Part shown: piece by piece, positions 10,938 through 24,860 of the stretch | Layout of the letters: each line of letters begins with the position of its first letter | Position numbering within the stretch: the first letter of the stretch is position 1 | NCBI GenBank assembly: GCA_963402885.1 | Contig: OY727094.1 | Location: 19,842,501-19,906,500, forward strand | DNA from: Antedon bifida | Lineage: Eukaryota > Echinodermata > Crinoidea > Comatulida > Antedonidae | DNA: 64,000 nucleotides | Direction of reading: 5' to 3' | Position numbers and translations under genes: made by a program | Notes under the pieces: model-generated | The model's input: the letters and a program-made list of their open reading frames with translations, nothing else | Database searches by the model: none | What the model was told of the DNA's origin: nothing

Positions 10938-13900
10938 TCTATTCTAAGCACTTTGATGTTTTTATGTTAACAAGGTTTTTCGAAAATCACAAAATGGTCT
11001 AAAACGTCTCCAAATGCGATTTGAAGCTATTCTAAGCACTTTGGTGTTTTTATGTTAACAAGTTTTTTCGAAAATCAAAAAATGGTCTAAAACGTCTCCA
11101 AATGCGATTTGAAGCTATTCTAAGCACTTTGGTGTTTTTATGTTAACAAGTTTTTTCGAAAATCACAAAATGGTCTAAAATGTCTCCAAATGCGATTTGA
11201 AGCTATTCTGTACACTTTGATGTTTTATGTGAAAAGTTTTGTCGAAATGCTCAAAATGGTCTAAAACGGTTTCTAATGTGATTTTAAGAACTTTGATGTT
11301 TTTGTGTAACCAAGTTTCATCGAAATCCTCAAAATGGTCTAAAACGTCTCCAAATGCGATTTGAAGCTATTCTAAGCACTTTGGCGTTTTTATGTTAACA
11401 ATTTTTTTCGAAAATCACAAAATGGTCTAAAACGTTTTTAAATACGATATTAAGCTATTTTGTGCACTTTGATGTTTTTGTGTGAAAAATTTTTGTCGAA
11501 ATGCTTAAATTGGTCTAAAACGTTTTTAAATACGATATTAAGCTATTTTTGTGCCCTTTGATGTTTTTGTGTGAAAAGTTTTATCGAAATGCTCAAAATG
11601 GTCTAAAACTGTTTCTAATGTGATTTTAAGCACTTTGATGTTTTTGTGTAAACAAGTTTCATCGAAATCCTCAAAATGGTCTAAAACGTCTCCAAATGCG
11701 ATTTGAAGCTATTCTAAGCACTTTGGTGTTTTTATGTTAACAAGTTTTTTCGAAAATCACAAAATGCTCTAAAATGTCTCCAAATGCGATTTGAAGCAAT
11801 TCTAAGCACTTTGGTGTTTTTATGTTAACAAGTTTTTTCGAAAATCACAAAATGGTCTAAAACGTCTCCAAATGCGATTTGAAGCTATTCTAAGCACTTT
11901 GATGTTTTTATGTTAACAAGGTTTTTCGAAAATCACAAAATGGTCTAAAACGTCTCCAAATGCGATTTGAAGCTATTCTAAGCACTTTGGTGTTTTTATG
12001 TTAACAAGTTTTTTCGAAAATCACAAAATGGTCTAAAATGTCTCCAAATGCGATTTGAAGCTATTCTGTGCTCTTTGATGTTTTTGTGTAAAAAATTTTT
12101 GTCGAAATGCTCAAAATGGTCTAAAACGTTTTTAAATACGATATTAAGCTATTTTGTGTCCTTTTATGTTTTTGTGTGAAAAGTTTAATCGAAATGCTCA
12201 AAATGGTCTAAAACGGTTTCTAATGTGAATTTAAGCACTTTGATGTTTTTGTGTAACCAAGTTTTTTTGAAAATCACAAAATGGTCTAAAACGTCTCCAA
12301 ATGCGATTTGAAGCTATTCTGTACACTTGGGTGTTTTTATGTTAACAATTTTTTTCGAAAATCACAAAATGGTCTAAAACGTCTCCAAATGCGATTTGAA
12401 GCTATTCTAAGCACTTTGGTGTTTTTATGTTAACAAGTTTTTTCGAAAATCACAAAAGGGTCTAAAATGTCTCCAAATGCGATTTGAAGCTATTCTAAGC
12501 ACTTTGGTGTTTTTATGTTAACAAGTTTTTTCGAAAATCAAAAAATGGTCTAAAACGTCTCCAAATGCGATTTGAAGCTATTCTAAGCACTTTGGTGTTT
12601 TTATGTTAACAAGGTTTTTCGAAAATCACAAAATGGTCTAAAATGTCTCCAAATGCGATTTGAAGCTATTCTAAGCACTTTGGTGTTTTTATGTTAACAA
12701 GTTTTTTCAAAAATCACAAAATGGTATAAAACGTCTCCAAATGCGATTTGAAGCTATTCTAAGCACTTTGGTGTTTTTATGTTAACATATTTTTTCGAAA
12801 ATCACAAAATGGTCTAAAATGTCTCCAAATGCGATTTGAAGCTATTCTGTACACTTTGATGTTTTGTGTGAAAAATTTTTGTCGAAATGCTCAAAATGGT
12901 CTAAAACGTTTTTAAATACGATATTAAGCTATTTTGTGCCCTTTGATGTTTTTGTGTGAAAAGTTTTATCGAAATGCTCAAAATGGTCTAAAACGGTTTC
13001 TAATGTGATTTTAAGCAATTTGATATTTTTGTGTAACCAAGTTTTTTTGAAAATCACAAAATGGTCTAAAATGTCTCCAAATGCGATTTGAAGCTATTCT
13101 AAGCACTTTGGTGTTTTTATGTTAACAAATTTTTTCGAAAATCACAAAATGGTCTAAAACGTCTCCAAATGCGATTTGAAGCTATTCTGTACACTTTGAT
13201 GTTTTTATGTTAACAAGTTTTTTCTAAAATCACAAAATGGTCTAAAACGTCTCCAAATGCGATTTGAAGCTATTCTAAGCACTTTGGTGTTTTTATGTTA
13301 ACAAGTTTTTTCGAAAATCACAAAATGGTCTAAAACGTCTCCAAATGCGATTTGAATCTATTCTAAGCACTTTGGTGTTTTTATGTTAACAAGTTTTTTC
13401 GAAAATCACAAAATGGTCTAAAATGTCTCCAAATGCGATTTGAAGCTATTCTGTACACTTTGATGTTTTGTGTGAAAATTTTTTGTCGAAATGCTCAAAA
13501 TGGTCTAAAACGTTTTTAAATACGATATTAAGCTATTTTGTGCTCTTTGATGTTTTTGTGTGAAAATTTTTTGTCGAAATGCTTAAATTGGTCTAAAACG
13601 TTTTTAAATACGATATTAAGCTATTTTGTGCCCTTTGATGTTTTTGTGTGAAAAGTTTTATCGAAATGCTCAAAATGGTCTAAAACGGTTTCTAATGTGA
13701 TTTTAAGCACTTTGATGTTTTTGTGTAACCAAGTTTTTTTGAAAATAACAAAATGGTCTAAAACGTCTCCAAATGCGATTTGAAGCTATTCTAAGCACTT
13801 TGGTGTTTTTATGTTAACAAGTTTTTTAGAAAATCACAAAATGGTCTAAAACGTTTTTAAATACGATATTAAGCTATTTTGTGCTCTTTGATGTTTTTGT

Positions 13901-15159
13901 GTAAAAAATTTTTGTCGAAATGCTCAAAATGGTCTAAAACGTTTTTAAATACGATATTAAGCTATTTTGTGTCCTTTTATTTTTTTGTGTGAAAAGTTTA
14001 ATCGAAATGCTCAAAATGGTCTAAAACGGTTTCTAATGTGAATTTAAGCACTTTGATGTTTTTATGTTAACAAGTTTTTTTGAAAATCACAAAATGGTCT
14101 AAAACGTCTCCAAATGCGATTTGAAGCTATTCTGTACACTTTGATATTTTTATGTTAAAAAGTTTTTTCGAAATTCACAAAATGGTCTAAAACGTCTCCA
14201 AATGCGATTTGAAGCTATTCTTAGCACTTTGGTGTATAAATGTTAACAAGTTTTTTGGAAAATCACAAAATGGTCTAAAACGTCTCCAAATGCGATTTGA
14301 AGCTATTCTTAGCACTTTGGTGTTTTTATGTTAACAAGTTTTTCGAAAATCACAAAATGGTCTAAAACGTCTCCAAATGCGATTTGAAGCTATTCTAAGC
14401 ACTTTGATGTTTTTATGGTAACAAGGTTTTTCGAAAATCACAAAATGGTCTAAAACGTCTCCAAATGCGATTTGAAGCTATTCTAAGCACTTTGGTGTTT
14501 TTATGTTAACAAGTTTTTTCGAAAATCACAAAATGGTCTAAAACGTCTCCAAATGCGATTTGAAGCTATTCTAAGCACTTTGGTGTTTTTATGTTAACAA
14601 TTTTTTTCGAAAATCACAAAATGGTCTAAAATGTCTCCAAATGCGATTTGAAGCTATTCTGTACACTTTGATGTTTTGTGTGAAAAGTTTTGTCGAAATG
14701 CTCAAAATGGTCTAAAACGGTTTCTAATGTGATTTTAAGCACTTTGATGTTTTTGTGTAACCAAGTTTCATCGAAATCCTCAAAATGGTCTAAAACGTCT
14801 CCAAATGCGATTTGAAGCTATTCTAAGCACTTTGGTGTTTTTATGTTAACAAGTTTTTTCGAAAATCACAAAATGCTCTAAAATGTCTCCAAATGCGATT
14901 TGAAGCTATTCTAAGCACTTTGGTGTTTTTATGTTAACAAGTTTTTTCGAAAATCACAAAATGGTCTAAAACGTCTCCAAATGCGATTTGAAGCTATTCT
15001 AAGCACTTTGGTGTTTTTATGTTAACAAGTTTTTTCGAAAATCACAAAATGGTCTAAAACGTCTCCAAATGCGATTTGAAGCTATTCTAAGCACTTTGGT
15101 GTTTTTATGTTAACAAGTTTTTTCGAAAATCACAAAATGGTCTAAAATGTCTCCAAATG

Positions 15160-15216
15160 CGATTTGAAGCTATTCTAAGCACTTTGGTGTTTTTATGTTA
15201 AAAACGTCTCCAAATG
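15160..15216 (+). repeat. Truncated class A monomer (57 bp)
   Basis: The unit runs normally to ttttatgtta and then jumps to aaaacgtctcc. About 31 bp is missing, including the TTTTCGAAAA palindrome and most of the conserved box. It is the shortest class A unit I noticed. I found no second copy, so the deletion is young or a local assembly artefact. Confidence 0.85.
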
Positions 15217-15324
15217 CGATTTGAAGCTATTCTAAGCACTTTGGTGTTTTTATGTTAACAAGTTTTTTCGAAAATCACAAAATGGTCTAAAACGTCTCCA
15301 AATGCGATTTGAAGCTATTCTGTA

Positions 15325-17265
15325 CACTTTGATATTTTTATGTTAAAAAGTTTTTTCGAAATTCACAAATTGGTCTAAAACGTCTCCAAATGCGATTTGA
15401 AGCTATTCTTAGCACTTTGGTGTATAAATGTTAACAAGTTTTTTGGAAAATCACAAAATGGTCTAAAACGTCTCCAAATGCGATTTGAAGCTATTCTAAG
15501 CACTTTGGTGTTTTTATGTTAACAAGTTTTTCGAAAATCACAAAATGGTCTAAAACGTCTCCAAATGCGATTTGAAGCTATTCTAAGCACTTTGATGTTT
15601 TTATGGTAATAAGGTTTTTCGAAAATCACAAAATGGTCTAAAACGTCTCCAAATGCGATTTGAAGCTATTCTAAGCACTTTGGTGTTTTTATGTTAACAA
15701 GTTTTTTCGAAAATCACAAAATGGTCTAAAACGTCTCCAAATGCGATTTGAAGCTATTCTAAGCACTTTGGTGTTTTTATGTTAACAAGTTTTTTCGAAA
15801 ATCACAAAATGGTCTAAAACGTCTCCAAATGCGATTTGAAGCTATTCTAAGCACTTTGGTGTTTTTATGTTAACAAGTTTTTTCGAAAATCACAAAATGG
15901 TCTAAAACGTCTCCAAATGCGATTTGAAGCTATTCTAAGCACTTTGGTGTTTTTATGTTAACAAGGTTTTTCGAAAATCACAAAATGGTCTCAAATATCT
16001 AAAAATGCTATTTGAAGCTATTCTAAGCACTTTGGTGTTTTTATGTTAACAAGTTTTTTCGAAAATCACAAAATGGTCTAAAACGTCTGCAAATGCGATT
16101 TGAAGCTATTCTAAGCACTTTGGTGTTTTTATGTTAACAAGTTTTTTCGGAAATCACAAAATGGTCTAAAACGTCTCCAAATACGATTTGAAGCTATTCT
16201 AAGCACTTTGATGTTTTTATGTTAACAAATTTTTTCGAAAATCACAAAATGGTCTAAAACGTCTCCAAATGCGATTTGAAGCTATTCTTAGCACTTTGAT
16301 ATTTTTATGTTAAAAAGTTTTTTCGAAATTCACAAAATGGTCTAAAACGTCTCCAAATGCGATTTGAAGCTATTCTTAGCACTTTGGTGTATAAATGTTA
16401 ACAAGTTTTTTGGAAAATCACAAAATGGTCTAAAACGTCTCCAAATGCGATTTGAAGCTATTCTTAGCACTTTGGTGTTTTTATGTTAACAAGTTTTTCG
16501 AAAATCACAAAATGGTCTAAAACGTCTCCAAATGCGATTTGAAGCTATTCTAAGCACTTTGATGTTTTTATGGTAATAAGGTTTTTCGAAAATCACAAAA
16601 TGGTCTAAAACGTCTCCAAATGCGATTTGAAGCTATTCTAAGCACTTTGGTGTTTTTATGTTAACAAGTTTTTTCGAAAATCACAAAATGGTCTAAAACG
16701 TCTCCAAATGCGATTTGAAGCTATTCTAAGCACTTTGGTGTTTTTATGTTAACAAGTTTTTTCGAAAATCACAAAATGGTCTAAAACGTCTCCAAATGCG
16801 ATTTGAAGCTATTCTAAGCACTTTGGTGTTTTTATGTTAACAAGTTTTTTCGAAAATCACAAAATGGTCTAAAACGTCTCCAAATGCGATTTGAAGCTAT
16901 TCTAAGCACTTTGGTGTTTTTATGTTAACAAGGTTTTTCGAAAATCACAAAATGGTCTCAAATATCTAAAAATGCTATTTGAAGCTATTCTAAGCACTTT
17001 GGTGTTTTTATGTTAACAAGTTTTTTCGAAAATCACAAAATGGTCTAAAACGTCTGCAAATGCGATTTGAAGCTATTCTAAGCACTTTGGTGTTTTTATG
17101 TTAACAAGTTTTTTCGGAAATCACAAAATGGTCTAAAACGTCTCCAAATACGATTTGAAGCTATTCTAAGCACTTTGATGTTTTTATGTTAACAAATTTT
17201 TTCGAAAATCACAAAATGGTCTAAAACGTCTCCAAATGCGATTTGAAGCTATTCTTAGCACTTTG
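15325..17265 (+). repeat. Tandem higher-order duplication, period 967 bp
   Basis: Two copies lie side by side, about 15,325-16,291 and 16,292-17,265. The rare variants gatattttta (15331 and 16298), tggtaataagg (15604 and 16571) and acgtctgcaaatg (16083 and 17050) are each offset by exactly 967 bp. That equals eleven 88-bp monomers minus one base, consistent with an in-register unequal exchange plus a 1-bp indel. Confidence 0.88.
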
Positions 17266-19989
17266 GTGTTTTTATGTTAACAAGTTTTTCGAAAATCACA
17301 AAATGGTCTAAAACGTCTCCAAATGCGATTTGAAGCTATTCTAAGCACTTTGATGTTTTTATGTTAACAAGTTTTTTCGAAAATCACAAAATGGTCTAAA
17401 ACGTCTCCAAATGCGATTTGAAGCTATTCTAAGCACTTTGGTGTTTTTATGTTAACAAGTTTTTTCGAAAATCACAAAATGGTCTAAAACGTCTCCAAAT
17501 GCGATTTGAAGCTATTCTAAGCACTTTGGTGTTTTTATGTTAACAAGTTTTTCCGAAAATCACAAAATGGTCTAAAACGTCTCCAAATGCGATTTGAAGC
17601 TATTCTAAGCACTTTGGTGTTTTTATGTTAACAAGTTTTTTCGAAAATCACAAAATGGTCTAAAACGTCTCCAAATGCGATTTGAAGCTATTCTAAGCAC
17701 TTTGGTGTTTTTATGTTAACAAGGTTTTTCGAAAATCACAAAATGGTCTAAAATGTCTAAAAATGCGATTTGAAGCTATTCTAAGCACTTTGGTTTTTTT
17801 ATGTTAACAAGTTTTTTCAAAAATCACAAAATGGTCTAAAACGTCTCCAAATGCGATTTGAAGCTATTCTAAGCACTTTGGTGTTTTTATGTTAACATAT
17901 TTTTTCGAAAATCACAAAATGGTCTAAAATGTCTCCAAATGCGATTTGAAGCTATTCTGTACACTTTGATGTTTTGTGTGAAAATTTTTTGTCGAAATGC
18001 TCAAAATGGTCTAAAACGTTTTTAAATACGATATTAAGCTATTTTGTGCCCTTTGATGTTTTTGTGGGAAAAGTTTTATCGAAATGCTCAAAATGGTCTA
18101 AAACGGTTTCTAATGTGATTTTAAGCATTTTGATATTTTTGTGTAACCAAGTTTTTTTGAAAATCACAAAATTGTCTAAAACGTCTCCAAATGCGATTTG
18201 AAGCTATTCTAAGCACTTTGGTGTTTTTATGTTAACAAATTTTTTCGCAAATCACAAAATGGTCTAAAACGTCTCCAAATGCGATTTGAAGCTATTCTAA
18301 GCACTTTGGTGTTTTTATGTTAACAAGTTTTTTCGAAAATCACAAAATGGTCTAAAATGTCTCCAAATGCGATTTGAAGCTATTTTGTACACTTTGATGT
18401 TTTGTGTGAAAAATTTTTGTCGAAATGCTCAAAATGGTCTAAAACGTTTTTAAATACGATATTAAGCTATTTTGTGCTCTTTGATGTTTTTGTGTGAAAA
18501 TTTTTTGTCGAAATGCTTAAATTGGTCTAAAACGTTTTTAAATACGATATTAAGCTATTTTGTGCCCTTTGATGTTTTTGTGTGAAAAGTTTTATCGAAA
18601 TGCTCAAAATGGTCTAAAACGGTTTCTAATGTGATTTTAAGCACTTTGATGTTTTTGTGTAACCAAGTTTTTTTGAAAATCACAAAATGGTCTAAAACGT
18701 CTCCAAATGCGATTTGAAGCTATTCTAAGCACTTTGGTGTTTTTATGTTAACAAGTTTTTTCGAAAATCACAAAATGGTCTAAAACGTCTCCAAATACGA
18801 TTTGAAGCTATTCTAAGCACTTTGGTGTTTTTATCTTAACATGTTTTTTCGAAAATCACAAAATGGTCTAAAATGTCTCCAAATGCGATTTGAAGCTATT
18901 CTAAGCACTTTGGTGTTTTTATGTTAACAAGTTTTTTCGAAAATCACAAAATAGTCTAAAACGTCTCCAAATGCGATTTGAAGCTATTCTAAGCACTTTG
19001 GTGTTTTTATGTTAACAAGGTTTTTCGAAAATCACAAAATGGTTTAAAATGTCTAAAAATGCGATTTTAAGCTATTCTAAGAACTTTAGTGTTTTTATGT
19101 TAACAAGTTTTTTCGAAAATCACAAAATGGTCTAAAACGTCTCCAAATGCGATTTGAAGCTATTCTAAGCACTTTGATGTTTTTATGTTAACAAGGTTTT
19201 TCGAAAATCACAAAATGGTCTAAAACGTCTCCAAATGCGATTTGAAGCTATTCTAAGCACTTTGGTGTTTTTATGTTAACAAGTTTTTTTTAAAATCACA
19301 AAATGGTCTAAAACGTCTCCAAATGCGATTTGAAGCTATTCTAAGCACTTTGGTGTATAAATGTTACCAAGTTTTTTTGAAAATCACAAAATGGTCTAAA
19401 ACGTCTCCAAATGCGATTTGAAGCTATTCTAAGCACTTTGGTGTTTTTATGTTAACAAGTTTTTTCGAAAATCACAAAATGGTCTAAAACGTCTCCAAAT
19501 GCGATTTGAAGCTATTCTAAGCACTTTGGTGTTTTTATGTTAACAAGTTTTTTCAAAAATCACAAAATGGTCTAAAATGTCTCCAAATGCGATTTGAAGC
19601 TATTCTGTACACTTTGATGTTTTGTGTGAAAATTTTTTGTCGAAATGCTCAAAATGGTCGAAAACGTTTTTAAATACGATATTAAGCTATTTTGTGCCCT
19701 TTGATGTTTTTGTGTGAAAAGTTTTATCGAAATGCTCAAAATGGTCTAAAACGGTTTCTAATGTGATTTTAAGCATTTTGATATTTTTGTGTAACCAAGT
19801 TTTTTTGAAAATCACAAAATGGTCTAAAACGTCTCCAAATGCGATTTGAAGCTATTCTAAGCACTTTGGTGTTTTTATGTTAACACATTTTTTCGAAAAT
19901 CACAAAATGGTCTAAAACGTCTCCAAATGCGATTTGAAGCTATTCTAAGCACTTTGGTGTTTTTATGTTAACATGTTTTTTCGAAAATC

Positions 19990-21815
19990 ACAAAATGGTC
20001 TAAAATGTCTCCAAATGCGATTTGAAGCTATTCTAAGCACTTTGGTGTTTTTATGTTAACAAGTTTTTTCGAAAATCACAAAATAGTCTAAAACGTCTCC
20101 AAATGCGATTTGAAGCTATTCTAAGCACTTTGATGTTTTTATGTTAACAAGGTTTTTCGAAAATCACAAAATGGTCTAAAACGTCTCCAAATGCGATTTG
20201 AAGCTATTCTAAGCACTTTGGTGTTTTTATGTTAACAAGTTTTTTTAAAAATCACAAAATGGTCTAAAACGTCTCCAAATGCGATTTGAAGCTATTCTAA
20301 GCACTTTGGTGTTTTTATGTTAACAAATTTTTTCGAAAATCACAAAATGGTCTAAAACGTCTCCAAATGCGATTTGAAGCTATTCTGTACACTTTGATGT
20401 TTTTATGTTAACAAGTTTTTTCGAAAATCACAAAATGGTCTAAAACGTCTCCAAATGCGATTTGAAGCTATTCTAAGCACTTTGGTGTTTTTATGTTAAC
20501 ACATTTTTTCGAAAATCACAAAATGGTCTAAAACGTCTCCAAATGCGATTTGAAGCTATTCTGTACACTTTGATGTTTTTATGTTAACAAGTTTTTTCGA
20601 AAATCACAAAATGGTTTAAAATGTCTAAAAATGCGAATTGAAGATATTCTAAGAACTTTGGTGTTTTTATGTTAACAAGTTTTTTCGAAAATCACAAAAT
20701 GGTCTAAAACGTCTCCAAATGCGATTTGAAGCTATTCTAAGCACTTTGATGTTTTTATGTTAACAAGGTTTTTCGAAAATCACAAAATGGTCTAAAACGT
20801 CTCCAAATGCGATTTGAAGCTATTCTAAGCACTTTGGTGTTTTTATGTTCAACAAGTTTTTTCGAAAATCAAAAAATGGTCTAAAACGTCTCCAAATGCG
20901 ATTTGAAGCTATTCTAAGCACTTTGGTGTTTTTATGTTAACACATTTTTTCGAAAATCACAAAATGGTCTAAAACGTCTCCAAATGCGATTTGAAGCTAT
21001 TCTAAGCACTTTGGTGTTTTTATGTTAACAAGTTTTTTCGAAAATCACAAAATAGTCTAAAACGTCTCCAAATGCGATTTGAAGCTATTCTAAGCACTTT
21101 GATGTTTTTATGTTAACAAGGTTTTTCGAAAATCACAAAATGGTCTAAAACGTCTCCAAATGCGATTTGAAGCTATTCTAAGCACTTTGGTGTTTTTATG
21201 TTAACAAGTTTTTTTAAAAATCACAAAATGGTCTAAAACGTCTCCAAATGCGATTTGAAGCTATTCTAAGCACTTTGGTGTTTTTATGTTAACAAATTTT
21301 TTCGAAAATCACAAAATGGTCTAAAACGTCTCCAAATGCGATTTGAAGCTATTCTGTACACTTTGATGTTTTTATGTTAACAAGTTTTTTCGAAAATCAC
21401 AAAATGGTCTAAAACGTCTCCAAATGCGATTTGAAGCTATTCTAAGCACTTTGGTGTTTTTATGTTAACACATTTTTTCGAAAATCACAAAATGGTCTAA
21501 AACGTCTCCAAATGCGATTTGAAGCTATTCTGTACACTTTGATGTTTTTATGTTAACAAGTTTTTTCGAAAATCACAAAATGGTTTAAAATGTCTAAAAA
21601 TGCGATTTGAAGATATTCTAAGCACTTTGGTGTTTTTATGTTAACAAGTTTTTTCGAAAATCACAAAATGGTCTAAAACGTCTCCAAATGCGATTTGAAG
21701 CTATTCTAAGCACTTTGATGTTTTTATGTTAACAAGGTTTTTCGAAAATCACAAAATGGTCTAAAACGTCTCCAAATGCGATTTGAAGCTATTCTAAGCA
21801 CTTTGGTGTTTTTAT
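19990..21815 (+). repeat. Tandem higher-order duplication, period 969 bp
   Basis: The rare variants aaatagtcta (20081 and 21050) and a seven-T run before aaaatcac (20240 and 21209) are offset by 969 bp. That is eleven monomers plus one base, the extra base being in atgttcaacaag near 20,848. Copy limits are approximate, about 19,990-20,958 and 20,959-21,815. Confidence 0.82.
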
Positions 21816-22752
21816 GTTAACATGTTTTTTCGAAAATTACAAAATGGTCTAAAATGTCTCCAAATGCGATTTGAAGCTATTCTAAGCACTTTGGTGTTTT
21901 TATGTTAACAAGTTTTTTCGAAAATCACAAAATGGTCTAAAACGTTTTTAAATACGATATTAAGCTATTTTGTGCTCTTTGATGTTTTTGTGTAAAAAAT
22001 TTTTGTCGAAATGCTCAAAATGGTCTAAAACGTTTTTAAATACGATATTAAGCTATTTTGTGTCCTTTTATGTTTTTGTGTGAAAAGTTTAATCGAAATG
22101 CTCAAAATGGTCTAAAACGGTTTCTAATGTGAATTTAAGCACTTTGATGTTTTTGTGTAACCAAGTTTTTTTGATAATCAGAAAATGGTATAAAACGTCT
22201 CCAAATGCGATTTGAAGCTATTCTGTACACTTTGATATTTTTATGTTAAAAAGTTTTTTCGAAATTCACAAAATGGTCTAAAACGTCTCCAAATGCGATT
22301 TGAAGCTATTCTTAGCACTTTGGTGTATAAATGTTTAACAAGTTTTTTGGAAAATCACAAAATGATTTAAAACGTCTCCAAATGCGATTTGAAGCTATTC
22401 TTAGCACTTTGGTGTTTTTATGTTAACAAGTTTTTCGAAAATCACAAAATGGTCTAAAACGTCTCCAAATGCGATTTGAAGCTATTCTAAGCACTTTGAT
22501 GTTTTTATGTTAACAAGTTTTTTCGAAAATCACAAAATGGTCTAAAACGTCTCCAAATGCGATTTGAAGCTATTCTAAGCACTTTGGTGTTTTTATGTTA
22601 ACAAGTTTTTTCGAAAATCACAAAATGGTCTAAAACGTCTCCAAATGCGATTCGAAGCTATTCTAAGCACTTTGGTGTTTTTATGTTAACAAGTTTTTTC
22701 GAAAATCACAAAATGGTCTAAAATGTCTCCAACTGCGATTTGAAGCTATTCT

Positions 22753-24310
22753 GTACACTTTGATGTTTTGTGTGAAAAGTTTTGTCGAAATGTTCAAAAT
22801 GGTCTAAAACGGTTTCTAATTTGATTTTAAGCACTTTGATGTTTTTGTGTAACCAAGTTTCATCGAAATCTTCAAAATGGTCTAAAACGTCTCCAAATGC
22901 GATTTGAAGCTATTCTAAGCACTTTGGTGTTTTTATGTTAACAAGTTTTTTCGAAAATCACAAAATGCTCTAAAATGTCTCAAAATGCGATTTGAAGCTA
23001 TTCTAAGCACTTTGGTGTTTTTATGTTAACAAGTTTTTTCGTGAATCATAAAATGGTCTAAAACGTCTCCAAATGCGATTTGAAGCTATTCTAAGCACTT
23101 TGGTGTTTTTATGTTAACAAGTTATTTCGAAAATCACAAAATGGTCTAAAACGTATCCAAATGCGATTTGAAGCTATTCTAAGCACTTTGGTGTTTTTAT
23201 GTTAACAAGTTTTTTTGAAAATCACAAAATGGTCCAAAACGTCTCCAAATGCGTTTTGAAGCCATTCTAAGCACTTTGATGTTTTGTGTGAAAAATGTTT
23301 GTCGAAATGCTCAAAATGGTCTAAAACGTTTTTAAATACGATATTAAGCTATTTTGTGCTCTTTGATGTTTTTGTGTGAAAAGTTTTATCGAAATGCTCA
23401 AAATGGTCTAAAACGTTTTTAAATGTGATTTTAAGCACTTTGATGTTTTTGTGTAACCAAGTTTCATCGAAATCCTCAAAATGGTCTAAAACGTCTCCAA
23501 ATGCGATTTGAAGCTATTCTAAGCACTTTGGTGTTTTTATGTAACCAAGTTTCATCGAAATCCTCAAAATGGTCTAAAACGTCTCCAAATGCGATTTGAA
23601 GCTATTCTAAGCACTTTGGTGTTTTTATGTTAACAAGTTTTTTCGAAAATCACAAAATGCTCTAAAACGTCTCCAAATGCGATTTGAAGCTATTCTAAGC
23701 ACTTTGGTGTTTTTATGTTAACAAGTTTTTTCGAAAATCACAAAATGGTCTAAAATGTCTCCAAATGCGATTTGAAGCTATTCTGTACACTTTGATGTTT
23801 TGTGTGAAAAGTTTTGTCGAAATGTTCAAAATGGTCTAAAACGGTTTCTAATGTGATTTTAAGCACTTTGATGTTTTTGTGTAACCAAGTTTCATCGAAA
23901 TCTTCAAAATGGTCTAAAACGTCTCCAAATGCGATTTGAAGCTATTCTAAGCACTTTGGTGTTTTTATGTTAACAAGTTTTTTCGAAAATCACAAAATGC
24001 TCTAAAATGTCTCAAAATGCGATTTGAAGCTATTCTAAGCACTTTGGTGTTTTTATGTTAACAAGTTTTTTCGTGAATCATAAAATGGTCTAAAACGTCT
24101 CCAAATGCGATTTGAAGCTATTCTAAGCACTTTGGTGTTTTTATGTTAACAAGTTATTTCGAAAATCACAAAATGGTCTAAAACGTATCCAAATGCGATT
24201 TGAAGCTATTCTAAGCACTTTGGTGTTTTTATGTTAACAAGTTTTTTTGAAAATCACAAAATGGTCCAAAACGTCTCCAAATGCGATTTGAAGCCATTCT
24301 AAGCACTTTG
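22753..24310 (+). repeat. Tandem higher-order duplication, period 1032 bp (second copy partial)
   Basis: The bridge GTACAC (22753 and 23785), cgaaatcttc (22864 and 23896) and cgtgaatcat (23040 and 24072) are all offset by 1,032 bp. Copy 1 spans 22,753-23,784 and copy 2 stops near 24,310, where one has gatgttttgtg and the other ggtgttttta. The block includes the variants gttatttcg, acgtatcc, gtccaaaacg and gaagccattc. That variant set recurs near 39,999-40,200, 46,320-46,500 and 48,060-48,240. Confidence 0.85.
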
Positions 24311-24860
24311 GTGTTTTTATGTTAACAAGTTATTTCGAAAATCACAAAATGGTCTAAAATGTCTCCAAATGCGATTTGAAGCTATTCTAAGCACTTTGTT
24401 GTTTTTATGTTAACAAGTTTTTTCAAAAATCACAAAATGGTCTAAAACGTCTCCAAATGCGATTTGAAGCTATTCTAAGCACTTTGGTGTTTTTATGTTA
24501 ACAAGGTTTTTCGAAAATCACAAAATGGTCTAAAATGACTAAAAATGCGATTTGAAGCTATTCTAAGCACTTTGGTGTTTTTATGTTAACAAGTTTTTTC
24601 AAAAATCACAAAATGGTCTAAAACGTCTCCAAATGCGATTTGAAGCTATTCTAAGCACTTTGATGTTTTTATGTTAACAAGTTTTTTTGAAAATCACAAA
24701 ATGGTCTAAAACGTCTCCAAATGCGATTTGAAGCTATTCTAAGCACTTCGGTGTTTTTATGTTAACATATTTTTTCGAAAATCACAAAATGGTCTAAAAT
24801 GTCTCCAAATGCGATTTGAAGCTATTCTGTACACTTTGATGTTTTGTGTGAAAATTTTTT

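Noticed and set aside
17974-18201. 75-codon open frame inside the satellite
   Set aside because: It is a chance frame through C, B and A units that begins with TTG, not ATG. It stays open only because one base (T to G at 18,067) turns the usual gtgtgaaaag, with its TGA stop, into gtgggaaaag. The protein merely repeats the monomer translation.
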